Assembly: GCA_003415625.1 (NCBI GenBank)
Contig: PYIU01000001.1
Span: forward strand, 5,892,210 to 5,956,209
Length of the DNA: 64,000 nt
From: Aquanectria penicillioides
Taxonomy: Eukaryota > Ascomycota > Sordariomycetes > Hypocreales > Nectriaceae
Reading direction: 5' to 3'
The notes below the pieces were generated by a model. That model had not been told where the DNA came from, made no database searches, and saw only the letters and a list, made by a program, of their open reading frames with translations. Positions 23,351 through 35,163 of the stretch are shown here, piece after piece (position 1 is the stretch's first letter; each line of letters opens with the position of its first letter). Made by a program: the position numbers and the translations under genes.

Positions 23351-26300
23351 GACTTTTGGGAGACTTTAAATTTTATGGCGGGGGAGAGGGATGTCGTTGG
23401 AGGCGTATTGCAGGAGAGGGTGCAAGATGAGCTGTCGGGAGAGGTTGCAGGCACTGCCGGGGATACATGGGCAGGCAGCACAGCAGTTGGCCAAGGTGGA
23501 AGAAGCAGTGAAGAGAGTGGCGGTTGTAAGAGACGAGATGGACGACCCGAGGGACTGGGTGGGCCGTCGCTGAATGCCGGCACCGAGCTCAAATCAGCCG
23601 GTCCCAGCAGAAGGGTACTGGTAAATGAGCAAGAGGGGGAGAAGGTGAGGGACAGGGACGGGGACTGGGTGGGATGAGATGGGACTGGATGGGATGGAAT
23701 GAGATTGGGGATGGAACCGGCCACGGAGCGGAGGGGAGCGAGGTTGGAGAGGAGCTGAGGGACCCTCCCAATAGGACAGGCAGGGAATGCAGATGAATCC
23801 CAAGGTCAGGTAGGCCAAGGCAGCATGGCCCAGCATGGCCCAGCACAGCGGAACGTTGAAATGATGGAGACGGGCGGGCTAGTGTGTCTCTCGCAAAACT
23901 CACAGACCCAGCAAACTGGGTTGTGTGGAGCAGATGGTGTTGAAGGATTGGCCAATGTGTAGCGTGCTGGACGAGGGATCGCTTCCAGAAGAACGGGAGG
24001 GAGGGTAGGTCAGCGCCAGGGAGCCGGTAATTACAGCTCCAAGTCGACGGCCAGTTGCACAGATCGGCGACTGTACGGCGACGGCACTGCAACCCGCCGT
24101 GACGTGGTCGAAGGAGTAAGGCCAATACCGAGAGACGGCGCGAGCACTGCAAGTCAGCTAATGCACTGCGACGGATAAAGAGAAGGGGCACACATCTGGA
24201 GCCAAGAGGGGCATGCCTACTATGACACACACCTAGAGGCCCAGCCCAAGCGACCAGCAGCGTAGACGAGGCCCGTTCGGTCTCATCAACAGTCGCATTT
24301 GGGACCAGCGGCCGAGGTCCACTCGGAGCATCGACGAAAATGAGACTGGTGCTTGAAGCGACATGACCATGGCCTCAGCGGGCCACACACCAAGCTGCCT
24401 TAGGAATCGTGCCATCGTGGTCGATGGTCGACATCGACCTTGACTTCAACATTGCTGTCCGTCCTGACTCCCACCACTTCCTCCTTGGCCGCCGCCGACG
24501 CGACCCCCCAAATGGAACAAAAAGTTGCGGGAATGCTCGCGGGCCGTCCGTCAACCTCGCCTTGCTTTATTTGCTTCTTCAGAGCACATTCCCCATTCCC
24601 AGCAATTAGGTGTGCCAATGGGCCGGTGCCCGCTGGAGCCGTGCGGGCTGTACCTGTACCTGTAGGCTGTACCACTCTGTTGGCCTCGGCGTTCGAACCT
24701 GGTTTGACTGCACAACACTCCCGTGGTGCAGCACCAGGCAGACCATGCCTCGTCTCATGCGGCACTGATGCTGTGCTCCCAACTCGGAGGAGTCCCACAC
24801 CTCGCAACTGCACGCAGAAGCAGGGAGGGGGGGAAGGGCCACTATCCATCCACTTCTTCCAGGACCCAATCCTCCAGCAACCCCCCTAAAACCGTCGCTC
24901 TCTGCCTCCGCCTTCGTCTTCGACAGCGCGCTTCGCAATACATCAGTTCTGAGACACGGTACCGTACTGCTGGGTAATAGGACGGGGGCGCCTGCAGCAA
25001 CTAGGCCACTTTGGCGATCCAAGGCGGTTACCAACGTTGTCTGCTCCCCGGCACTGCAAGTCGTTCAAGCAACCCATCGACTTCTTCGTCCGTGGTGCGG
25101 TCCCTGCCATCAACCTAGACCTCATGGTCCCTGCCCTGTGTTAACGGGTCCATGCTGGGTCGACTGATCCTGCGAGGGGCCTCGCACTATGACTGCAGCT
25201 CCAGTGTGAGTTTCGCCAGCAGCTAGCTGTCTTGTGCGTCTCTAGTGGTGGGTGAGAGCCAGAATCCGACATTCGCGGGCAGTTGACCGGCCCACATTAC
25301 CACATTATCGGCCACAAAGTGCGGATGGGCGGTCCCAAGGCCCTTTTGGAGCTTGGCCCTGTAACGGGGGCTTCGGCATAGGGTGTTGCGGCCATACCTC
25401 GCTTGCATGAGCACTGTCTGTAGGTGGGCATTTGCCAAAATCGGTGTGGACGGGACCACTGATTAGGTAGGTACGACTTTCTGAAATGCCACCATGCAAA
25501 AAGGATCCCCTCTGTGAGAGAGTTGTGAGAGACAGGTGAGAGACAGGTGAAGGGCAGAAGGGCACGGTTCGGCCGGGCGTCGTTGTTCATTAAAAGGTGT
25601 TGGAACAAACTATGACATGTGAGACGTCGGGGCTTTGATGTTCAGGGAATCGAGAAACTGGTGCAATCGACATGGATCATCTACGGAGTACTCGCGGAGC
25701 TGCTGGCAGATCAATTCCGGAACCTAGAGCCTGCGAGGCTTGGGATTTGCTTTTGGGGCGAAATAAGGAAAGCGGAGGTGACATGACAAGGGAAAGCCAA
25801 CATCACGGTCAGACCTTTGATTTCTTTTTGGGCTTCCACTAAATACCGACACCTACTTGCTTATGTCTGCTCATTCGCATCCCCCATCTTTTTTTTCTCC
25901 CACCTTTTTTTTTTCTTTTCCCCTTTTTTCGGTTTCTAAGATAATCCGTGGCTGTCTTCATCGATACCAGCTTCAGACGCCCGCCATGTCCCCTGCAATT
26001 CTCCCATTTCGGCGCAGGCATGGCCGTTTTATAGTTGATAGATTGTGGTGCACATGCGGGCTGGCGAGCAGCTGGCAAGAGCTCTCTGCAACATGACAAG
26101 CTAAAATGGCAAGTGGGTACTCCGTAAGTAGGTAGACCGTAGGTTGATAGGCGGGTGGGCGGGCACCGCGGATAGGTACCTAGGTAGGGGGACAGGTAGG
26201 GAGGTACCTAGCCAACACAATGTCTCCCCCCTCGTCACATGTCCCCTTGTATCTTCGCCAGCGCCCCTCACCCAATTCGCCAGGCGCGTCCCCGTAATGG

Positions 26301-26691
26301 GCCTCCAACACCGCGTCGCCAAAAACACGGTTGGCAAAGTGGCCCATGTACTTTCGTACCGCTTCCTTGCCCGTCTCCCGCTCAACACCTCGACTTGCCC
26401 GCCCTCGTAGCTGTGTATACATACACTGCTCTTCTCAATCAACCATATTTGCATTGCACGGCGGCCGTTTCTTCGTTGTTACTGCATTGGGTCACCGGGC
26501 TTGTATTGTATTTCCTTCACCCTATCTCTTGGAACATACCCTCTCCCACGCTACTTTACGCGACTGCTCCACGCCCCGTCGCGACTGAAGTTCTCGTCGT
26601 CCACTTCGTTCCGGGTCGACATATCAACTGCCTCATGCTCCATGAATCCCACCACGCATAGCAATCGAAACGTCTGCAGTTCAATTTCGCC
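23351..26691. other. Gene-free divergent interval of 3.3 kb
   Basis: This interval is divergent between the methyltransferase and cdc45. GC-rich low-complexity frames (for example 23589-24230, minus) look like leader sequence. A degenerate GGGATGG-rich stretch lies at about 23650-23720. Two TACGGAGTA motifs lie at 25682-25690 and 26118-26126 (reverse). A GGTA/TACC cluster occupies 26126-26216. No tRNA or mobile element is seen. Confidence 0.55.
26126..26216. repeat. GGTA/TACC-rich cluster
   Basis: About 90 bases hold at least six GTAGG, GGTAG or GGTACCTA units, including the self-complementary TACCTAGGTA at 26177-26186. It lies about 500 bases upstream of cdc45. Similar clusters recur elsewhere in the window. 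Confidence 0.6.
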
Positions 26692-29348
26692 ATGCATCTT
26701 CCACGCTCCTTAATCTCGAAACTCTACACACACCTGCAAAACACCCGCCATCCACTCTCCCCGCCTGTCCTCATCCTCGTCGCTCTCGAGCCGGACGCCC
26801 TGTGTGCTTGCCGCATCCTGACGCGGTTACTTAAACATGACTATATTCCACACAAGATCCAGCCTGTGTCGGGCTATACCGACCTCGAGAAGGCTGGGAG
26901 AGAGCTTGTGGTCCCCATGATGGAGTTGCAGGGGGGCAGTGGCGGTGTTGTCATATGTCTTGGTGTTGGCGGCATGGTTGATCTTGGCCCTCTGCTTGGG
27001 CTGGAGCCCGAAGGAGAAGATTCCCCCTACAGCGGTGTTGAAGTTTGGGTTATGGATGCTCATCGACCGTGGAACCTAGGCAATGTGTTTGGAGGATTCC
27101 CCATGGATCCCACAACGGAAGAGTCGTCATCATACCAATCAAGGAGCCCGCCGGGTGTCGACGGCGGGCAGATCACCAGAACATACAAACCAGGAAAGGG
27201 AGGCATCATAGTATTCGACGATGGTGATATTGAAGAAGAACTTGGGGCCGAGAGGGAGGCATATCTCGCATTGGTTGACATGCCAGACATTGACGAGAAT
27301 GGAGAAGATTTGGGAATGACCGACAATGAGGATGACGAAGAAGACTCGAGACAAGAATCAGCACACGCAGGTCAAAAACGAAAGAGCTGGTCAGACGCAG
27401 ACGAGGATGAGTACAGCGATGACGATAGACCCCGGCAACGACGGCGGAGCAACTCGGTATGTATCATGCCAGTTATAGGTGAGAAATTCTCTAACAAGCA
27501 ACAGTCAAGTTCCATCGCCGACTCTCCACAGCGCCCCAAGCCGAGGGGACTCGTTTCCCTTCGCGAACCCGACATCGGCTTATCGAGTGATCCAGTTGAA
27601 CCCCCATCTGGTGCCCAGGAGCCACCTGCACCCTCGGCACGCGCTCTTCGAAGGCGACTCCTACGAATGCGTCAAGAGAAGGAAGCTGTCCTGCACAAAT
27701 ATTACAAGGTCGGATCGTCGTTTTCTGAGCCTCTCGCATCCATGCTATACTCTCTTGCGTCAGAGCTTGGTCGAGAAGACAACGACTTTTTGTGGCTTAC
27801 AATTGTTGGTGTCACCTCAATGGAGCTCTATGGCCGTACCTCTGCCGGTATCGCTGCCCCGGTGAGGCAGACGGACAGGAGCCGACCCACAGGTTGGTTA
27901 GGGCTACGGGGTGCTAGCATACGACAACTATTACGAGATGAAGTGAGACGCTTGAACCCGCCTGAGATGACTAACGGGCGTGTCGCGCCAGAGAATACCG
28001 GTATTATCCCCACGACCGCGAGGAACCCGGAAGATACTGGAATTCGTCTCTCCCCGGAACCCCGGTTCCTTCTCATTCGACATTGGAGCCTTTACGATAG
28101 CATGCTACATTCTCCCTATCTCTTCTCCCGGCTGAAGACGTGGAGTGAGACTGGTATCAAACGATTACACAAGCTACTTGCCAAAATGGGTGTCAGCCTT
28201 GCCCAGTGTAAACAGAGCTATACCCACATGGACATGATGTTGAAGCGTGAGCTGAGAGCCAAGCTGCTCAAGTATGGCTCACTCTACAACCTTGATGAGA
28301 TGGTCCCATCTGTCGACACGGACGGGAAAGACCGCGCAGGCGCAAAGGATGGGTGGGGTTTGTCCGGAGCTGGGGCTGGAGAGCAACCCTCAGTGCCCAA
28401 GACGTTGGCGTGGTTATTGGTGCTCTGCTTGAAGTAGGAAAACATGCCCATAACGTAGATTCAACACAAACCTCTAGCCAAGCAACAAGAGAGGGGGAAG
28501 AGGAGGTGGACTTCACCGCTGACGGGGATGAATGGATCAGCCGGTTCTGGGAAGCCTACGATGCATTGGAAAAGTCAGTTCCCTGATCCCACACAAACAC
28601 CAAGGGGTGTGCTAACGGTTTTAATAGCATCGATGCACTCAAGGCCGGTCTTCCAACCGCCCAATTCCTGCACCGGGCAATTTATCGCACTGGAACTTCA
28701 CTCATTAACAAGAAACAAATCAAGCACCTTCGTGCGTTTCGCATGTGTGTTGTCAAAGACGGGCCTGATGTCCAGCTCTTTACACACCCAGCAGCCCTAA
28801 CTAAGCTCTCCTTGTGGATTGGAGAAGCGCTTGCCGAACAAGAAAGGGAGGCCCACGGGAAATTATCACACGGTGGTCGAGGCACGCCGCTTGTAGTAGC
28901 CAGCCTCAACGAGAAGCGCGGGGTGTATGTCGTAGTTGGCACTGGTGGTGGAGGTGGCCCAGATACAACCCTCCTTGACAGAGAGGCAGCAAAAAAACGA
29001 AAAGCAGAGAGAGAGACCAAGCTCAAGAAGAAAGAGGAATCACGATTGGCTAAGCAAAAAGTCCGAGAGGAGAAGATGGCAGCGCGACGAGACGCTGGTG
29101 ACGATGATGAGCTGGAGACGGAGTCCGAGGGCTCTGACAGCTCTGACTCGGAAGATGATTCTGATGACGAGGTTGAGCATGAGAAGGGCTACGGCTTCAA
29201 CAAATTCGGCAGCGCGTTCCAAGAGGTCGTGTCAGAGACGAGCGCCCGCGTGCGCATCGACAGCTTCGAACACTGCGTGGTGGAAGTTAAGAAAGAGGAT
29301 CTGGGTGGCTTCCTCGAGAGCCTCAGCACGAGGGCTGTCGTTGGCTAA
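26692..29348 (+). CDS. cdc45: DNA replication initiation factor Cdc45, with an apparent one-base frameshift
   Basis: Cdc45 joins Mcm2-7 and GINS to form the replicative CMG helicase in the nucleus and is essential. Exons are 26692-27456, 27505-28573 and 28628-29348. The N-terminus, MHLPRSLISKLYTHL...ILVALEPDALCACRI, is characteristic, as are an acidic insert (about 170-250), WLTIVGVTSMELYGR and the C-terminal Cys-His-free VVEVKKEDLGGFL. Intron 1 is 48 bases, has a GTATGT donor and CTAAC branch site, and keeps the frame without a stop if unspliced. At about 28354-28362 (residue 540) the frame shifts by -1. Before it the protein reads DGWG, after it FVRSWGWRATLSAQDVGVVIGA, so the conserved GWGFVRSWGW is split over two frames. 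One extra base (for example a fourth T in GGGGTTT) would restore an 851-aa protein. Assembly error is the likeliest cause. Confidence 0.93.
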
Positions 29349-30209
29349 CCCACTCAAAAAGAACAATGCAGTTCACGGTCTAGCTTGTTTTTTTCTTCTC
29401 GGTGTAACTAGGTGATTGGGATGGCAGCGGGCGAGTCTTGATTGAGTGAATAAGCATTGGGACTTTTGCACATTAGGGGTCTGGCAGCTGGAGTCGAGAG
29501 CATTCATGAGGAGCATGTATCGGTACCGTTTGTGCCGGGGGCCTTGCAGGGCTGTAGATACCAAATGACTTTGAATATTTCTCTTTCCAACACAATGTAG
29601 CGCCTCCCATGCCCTTTAAGGACTGCGGGTTTCGCTGGCCCAGCCAGTGGGACCATCCAAGTTTCAATGACTAATTTAGCAATAAGGTTGAGTTGGCAGC
29701 TGTGTAATGAACATCTACTCAAAAAGAGCGACCGACGACACTTCTCAAAACCTCTTCAATGTACGATTCCTGACGTGAGATTCCTCTGGACCCTAAGTTA
29801 CCACGCCGCTGCCTAGCTGCGAAAAGCACGAATTAAAATGGCCCGATTGCCAAAGCTGGGCCAACTCAGCGCAAGCAGGGGCTAGGGTCATTGGTGTCTG
29901 GTAACGCTATCGGGAATGGGTGGTACGACGCTTTTGGGATGCGAAAACAAAAGGTTCGTCCCACTTGGGTCGTTCCCAGGGGGAAGACGTGTCAGCACGG
30001 GTATCGCCGAGCGTAGGGCTGAAAACTGGCGTTAGATTAGGACACGGGGGTCGGGGTGATTTGAAGATATATAAATCGCATGAGGAATCAGGGCTGGAGG
30101 GAGAGAGGGAAGCTTGTGTGCGCGGCGAAGTATATCCTGCGAGTCTGTTGCTGCATCTGATCGGTTCCGGCACGTAATCCACCAGAGACAGAGAGACAAG
30201 GCCATCAAC
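29349..30209. other. Intergenic spacer
   Basis: This spacer lies between cdc45 and the hemerythrin-domain gene, both on the plus strand. A TATATAAA-like sequence at about 30068-30075 lies about 140 bases upstream of the next start codon and could be its TATA element. Nothing else is recognised. Confidence 0.55.
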
Positions 30210-31150
30210 ATGAGCGAATCCAAAGTTTGGGTCGAGACTCCTTTCAAGCTCATCTCGTGCTCAAGGGCCGGTGCGGGAGTAAGTCCTCTTCTCAGCCATT
30301 CTCGACGGATGGCCCTGACACAGAGTTCCGACATGCTAATCATCTCCATCGGTAGGTTGGGGTCAAGGTCTCGGGTGCAAGACAACTCGCTTCGGAGATG
30401 GTAATCATACACAATGCAATGCTTCGAGGCCTCAATGCTGTGTACAACCAGGCCCGCAACGTAGGCACCAGGGGGACGGCCAAAGACAAACTCGACTTTG
30501 CCAATTTCGCGTACGCGTGGTCCAGGTTGCTCGCGGAGCACCACGACACAGAAGAAGAAAAGGTGTTCCCGGATATCAATAGACTCACGGAGGTTCCGGG
30601 CTTGATGGACCCCAATGTGGAAGAGCACAAGGCATTTCACGGGGGTTTTGACGAATACATCGCATATACCGATAACTTGCGACAGGGAAAGGTAGAGTAT
30701 GACGCAGAAAAACTCATCTCCATCATCGACGCATTTGCTCCCGTGTTGCGAGATCACTTGGAGCATGAGATTGACACTCTGATGGAGTTGGAGAAGTATG
30801 AGAACAAGTGCGACTGGGGTGCATGGTTCAAGAAGACGATGAATGAAATCCTCAGCGCTGCAATGAAGCGATCGGGGTACCGAGTAAGTAACTTAACTTG
30901 CCCCTCAAGCTAGCATGGGTTGCGTCAGGCATCGAGCTGACCGTTGCGGCGATGGCAGACTGATGTGGTCCCGTTGGCCATCATCTTTCACGACAAGACG
31001 TTCGAAGGTGGGGTGTGGAAAGACTGGCCATCGGTGCCGTGGCTGGTGGCGCTGATTTTACGATGGCTGTTCATGAATACGCACAAGGATTGGTGGAGGT
31101 TTGCGGGATGTGACATCAACTCGCAGCCCAAGGAACTTCCATTTGCGTGA
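30210..31150 (+). CDS. Hemerythrin-like (HHE) domain protein
   Basis: HHE-domain proteins form a four-helix bundle that holds a di-iron centre able to bind oxygen or nitric oxide, or to serve redox roles. Three exons, 30210-30278, 30356-30883 and 30959-31150, encode 262 aa. Likely iron ligands are His42 (IIHNAML), His85/His86 with Glu89-91 (HHDTEEEKVFP), His114 and His118 (EEHKAFH), and His157 and His160 (DHLEHEID). They follow the order expected of the family. The C-terminal 60 residues (PWLVALILRWLFMNTHKDWWRF) contain a hydrophobic stretch that might contact a membrane. Both introns have GTAAGT donors. Fungal members are mostly uncharacterised; the physiological role here is unknown. No signal peptide is seen, so the protein is probably cytosolic. 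Confidence 0.88.
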
Positions 31151-34122
31151 AACGTGAAAGGGGAAGTGAACAAGGTGCGGAGGCCGGGGGTAGCAGGTAT
31201 ACCTGGTGGCCATGATGATGACGATGATGATGGATTGGCGGCCTCTGGCTTTAGGGGATGTGGGCGGATTAAACAAGTTTTTTGAGATGCCACTGGGGCG
31301 GATAATACTGTAAAGGTGTGAACGCCAATACATCTTTGATGGATATTGAGCATTGACAAGCAAGGATGCCTCATTCGGATCCGATGAATGATGAATGTGC
31401 CCATGTCGGGTATCTCTCGGTGCAGATGCGATTGAGTCCTGGGTGGCCAAGGGGGCTGTGCCTGCAAGAGACGTCTGGGCGAATGTGAACCGGGGAGGGG
31501 AGTGGTCGAAATTCGTGACGAAGCATGGGGCGGAGAGTCCAGAGAGGCGGTAAGATCAACCGGGGCCCACGAGCCTAGAGATGGCGACGTCCCTAGTATG
31601 CAATGGCTCGTGACGATGAGCAAGGATGTGGGATGTCAAGTGGGCGCAGCAGAAGCTTATTGACGATAGAGCCATCCAATTCCGACTTGGCAGAGGACGG
31701 ATAAAGTGTGGCGTAGCCTCGGAAACTGACGTTGCCTCATTGTGCCAAGGACTCGAGCTCGAGCGGTCGTGGAGAATCTTGATAACTTATTAGCCAAGTG
31801 TCCTGTGATGGAGAAACAATTGAGGAGCATCGAAAAGTGTTGAGGCATGGTGAAGGAGCTGCCAAGCAGTGGGAGTGGGGAGCGTAGTGACACCAGGGAA
31901 AGAAAAAAAAGTTGAGAGGAGGCTACGTCTGGAGTCAACACAGAAGGAGGCGCAGAAGAATACCTGCCTTGCTCCGTCCCCCATTAGGGGGGGGGGGGGG
32001 GGGGAAAGTAGAAAAAGGGAAAAAAGAAATAGAAAGATAAGCAAGCCATTATCGAGATGAGATGATGTTGCTCGTGCGAGGCAAGACACAGACATGAACT
32101 GCAATTGGCTGGCCCGTCGACACCATCAGACCTTCTCCAGTCCGTAGGACATGCTAATTATGTAGGTACTTGCTCGGGTCACAACCCATGGGCGTCCGGT
32201 GCTGTGAGACTAGGTGTGGCTTCACCGTTTGAGGCTTTGCGCGCCGCCACCATCGATCACGGCCTTGCCATCGAATCGTCACTAAGGCGGCTCGCCTGGC
32301 ACACTGGGAGCAATGCGGGGCCGAAGGGGCTTGGGCGAAGTGCAATGGTGGGGTGCGTTGCAAGCCCACGCCCAAGCCCAAGCCTCGGCGGCCGTCGTCC
32401 AAACCCCGCCACGGGGACAGCAAAACAGGGCCTGCTGCCCCTCTGCTCCGTAAGAGAAGGGACTATTGTCCGCAGGTCACGGCGGAAGCGTGATACGTGA
32501 TGTGTGACAGGACGGACGGACAGGTATCCATCCACAGCACGCTGTGATGAGCAGCAGCCAGGCGGTTGGTTGGTTGGCCCAGTGGTATCCATATCCATGC
32601 CCTCCATTTCCTTCCCTTCCCAATCATGGCAACCATTCGTGAACGAGGTTGCCGCTGGTTTCGGCAAGCAGCGCGGCGTCACATTTTGCCTCCGCTCCGG
32701 TTTGTTTGTGTGCGTGTATAGAATGCAATCAAACAATAGAAGATGGGCAACGCAGCATGGCATATATGGCACTCATAGCCGTTGATCCAGAGAGCAACAT
32801 GGCATCTTTGCACATGCATGCATTGTGCTACTGCATGGAGGCACAGCACCTCATTACAGACAGGAAAGGGAAAGCATTGGTTCTCGTTGATAAAACAGCG
32901 CTATGTGCTCCCTTTCCGGGCAGGTAAGGATCACCCATGGTCCAGTGCCCCCGGCCACGTCGCCGCTGCGTGCGTACCCCTATGGGAATGTCCACGCGGC
33001 GGCAGGAGTAGCACAGATATTCATCTCTTCCAGTGCCCCACTATTAATCATCAGCTACCAGCTACCAAGGTAAGCTTGAATGTCCACCGAGAGGCATATC
33101 AAGTAGGCACAAACTCAACACAACGTACTGGCTGCCTCCACCTATGCGCTGCCTATGAGGTAATGAAATGTGTGCCCTCTGAATATTCCCATGTTAGGTA
33201 CCTAGTTGGGTTGACAGGTAGGTAGCACAAGTACGGACGTAGGCCTTGTCAACACCTGGCACCCTGGGTAAGCACCAGGGAGGTAGGTATAAAGCGCAGT
33301 GAGAGGCACCGCCTGGACCTTGTCATGTAAATTTACAGCAAGGTTAGTGCCCCCCATCAAATCTTCCTTGGGCGTTGGAGCCCCCAGTGAACCAACCCTC
33401 CCAAACTCTGCCACAACGTCACTGGCGCTCAGTGAACTAGGCTCGCCGCGCGCTAGGTCCCAGCACTGACCTTCGCTCTGGGCCACCTGCGCCCTCCACT
33501 GGCAGGCCAGACACGATAGTGGCTTCTTCGCTGTTCCCCAGCAGCCAGTGGCCAGTGGCCTGTCCTCGCTCGGTGACCTGCCTGCCTGCCTATTCGAGCT
33601 GTGCGGCGCTTCCATCAAGTATCAGCGCCCCCAGATCTCGCCTCGCATCTTCTGCGTCCATCCTTCTTCTCCCCTCCAACATCTTTCCTCCCTCTGGCGA
33701 CTTTTACTTGCGATCCAACGTCTACCCGGCCGTCTTGGGTATTTTTCCCATTCCCCTACGCGTTGCTCTCGGCTCAACCTCCACGATCCCGAGCCCCGAC
33801 CGTCGACGACCCTCGGGAGTTGGTTCCGCAACCTCGTCCCACGATCTTCCGCGCCGCCTCCCCCTCATTCAGCGCCCGGTTCCGCACATCCGCACACTTT
33901 TGTCTCTCGCGACCTTCCTCCGCCTCGTCCACTCCACAAACGACCTTACGACGAGCGGCTTTCTCGAAGCCAAACCCCGCCGCCCCCTCGTTTCCTCTCG
34001 ATTCTTCCCTCTGTCGTTTCCGCGATAGAACGCTCTCAGGCTAGTCTGATACCTCAGACGGTTGCGCAATTCGCGCTCCACATACCCATCTCCTCCCGAA
34101 ACACCACCAACGTTAAACCACC
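31151..34122. other. Gene-free interval of 3.0 kb, ending in a CT-rich leader
   Basis: There is no supportable gene. An 18-base G run lies at 31987-32004, and a GGTAGG/TACCTA stretch at about 33197-33235. From about 33,550 to the ncs1 start the sequence is strongly CT-rich and looks like a long promoter/leader, producing long chance frames rich in Ser, Pro and Arg. Confidence 0.6.
31987..32004. repeat. Homopolymer G18
   Basis: Eighteen consecutive G lie in non-coding DNA. The true length is uncertain because such runs are hard to sequence. Confidence 0.85.
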
Positions 34123-35163
34123 ATGGGCAAGTCGTGAGTGCATCCTCAGTCCCTCCCGTCGCTTTGCCTCCTCGTCGCTTTTGCCTTTTTACGCCGCCGT
34201 TGAACCCCGTCCTGCGACGTGCGAGCCTTGCCCGCCCCAAGCCTCATCGGGCCCTGGCATGGCGCAGGTATAGGCGGCGCATGGCCGACTCGGATCCCCC
34301 GCTCGATGGCGGCGACGTCATTGTACCTTGTTCGATCTTTCGACCAGGTCATCGCTGACTTTCTTGGCGCGTTTACAGTCAGTCCAAGCTCTCGCAAGAC
34401 CAGCTTGCCGAGCTCCAAAAGTCAACCCATTTCGATAAGAAGGAGCTGCAGCAGTGGTACAAGGGTGAGATGACCTCCCGTGTCCTCTAGTCTCGCGCGT
34501 GCCCCTCGCCCAAACGGAGACTCGCCACCCCCAAATGCAAGGATCTTCTAACGCTATCTGTCAGGCTTCCTCAAGGATTGCCCCTCGGGCATGCTTACCA
34601 AGGAAGAATTCCAGAAGATTTACCGACAATTCTTCCCGTTCGGGATCCCAGCTCATTCGCTGATTACGTCTTCAATGTATTCGATAGCGACAAGTCCGGC
34701 TCTATTGACTTCAAAGAGTTCATCTGCGCACTGAGTGTTACTAGCAGGGGCAAGATGGAGGATAAGCTGGATTGGGCCTTCCAGTTGTACGACATTGATG
34801 GCGACGGCAAAATTAGCTACGACGAGATGCTCAAGATTGTTGAGGCCATCTACAAGATGGTAAGCCGCTACCTTCAGCTGCAGCCCTATCCGTGGCTGCA
34901 TCTGTTACCTCGTTTTTCCCCTGCCGTCGTATCCGACTTGTTCTTACCGTATCCGTGCGGCTGCTGACAAATGACTTTGATAGGTCGGTTCCATGGTTAA
35001 ACTTCCCGAAGATGAAGATACCCCCGAGAAGCGAGTACGGAAGATCTTCAACATGATGGACAAGGATGAGAACGGCAGCTTGGATATGGAAGAGTTCAAG
35101 GAGGGCAGCAAGCGGGATGAGACGATTGTTTCAGCGCTGTCCCTCTACGATGGCTTAGTGTAG
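34123..35163 (+). CDS. ncs1: Neuronal calcium sensor 1 (Frq1), with an apparent one-base frameshift
   Basis: NCS-1/Frq1 is a myristoylated EF-hand protein that activates phosphatidylinositol 4-kinase and links calcium to growth in fungi. Exons are 34123-34133 (only 11 bases), 34379-34464, 34565-34859 and 34984-35163. The N-terminus MGKSQSKLSQ has the Gly2 needed for myristoylation. EF-hand loops [24 protein letters not shown] and [12 protein letters not shown] are intact; the first EF-hand ([10 protein letters not shown]) is degenerate, as usual in this family. At 34641-34646 the frame slips by -1: FFPFG is read in one frame and [14 protein letters not shown] in the next. One more G in CGGG restores the expected 190 aa. 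Because the protein is almost invariant in fungi, the missing base is obvious. It is more likely an assembly error than a broken gene. Confidence 0.94.

Noticed and set aside
23589..24230. 213-codon minus-strand frame upstream of the methyltransferase
   Set aside because: Low-complexity Pro/Ser/Leu content from repeated GGGATGG-like sequence; no domain and no splice link to the methyltransferase.
24600..24760. tRNA gene suggested by a GGTTCGAAC B-box on the minus strand
   Set aside because: No matching A-box or cloverleaf stems could be formed around it.
28357..28396. 36-base intron in cdc45 (GTTTGT..CCTCAG) as a cure for the frame break
   Set aside because: Too short for a fungal intron and a multiple of three, so it does not change the frame.
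33548..34273. 241-codon frame overlapping the ncs1 start
   Set aside because: It overlaps the ncs1 exon 1 and intron 1 in another frame and consists of Ser/Pro/Arg-rich leader translation.
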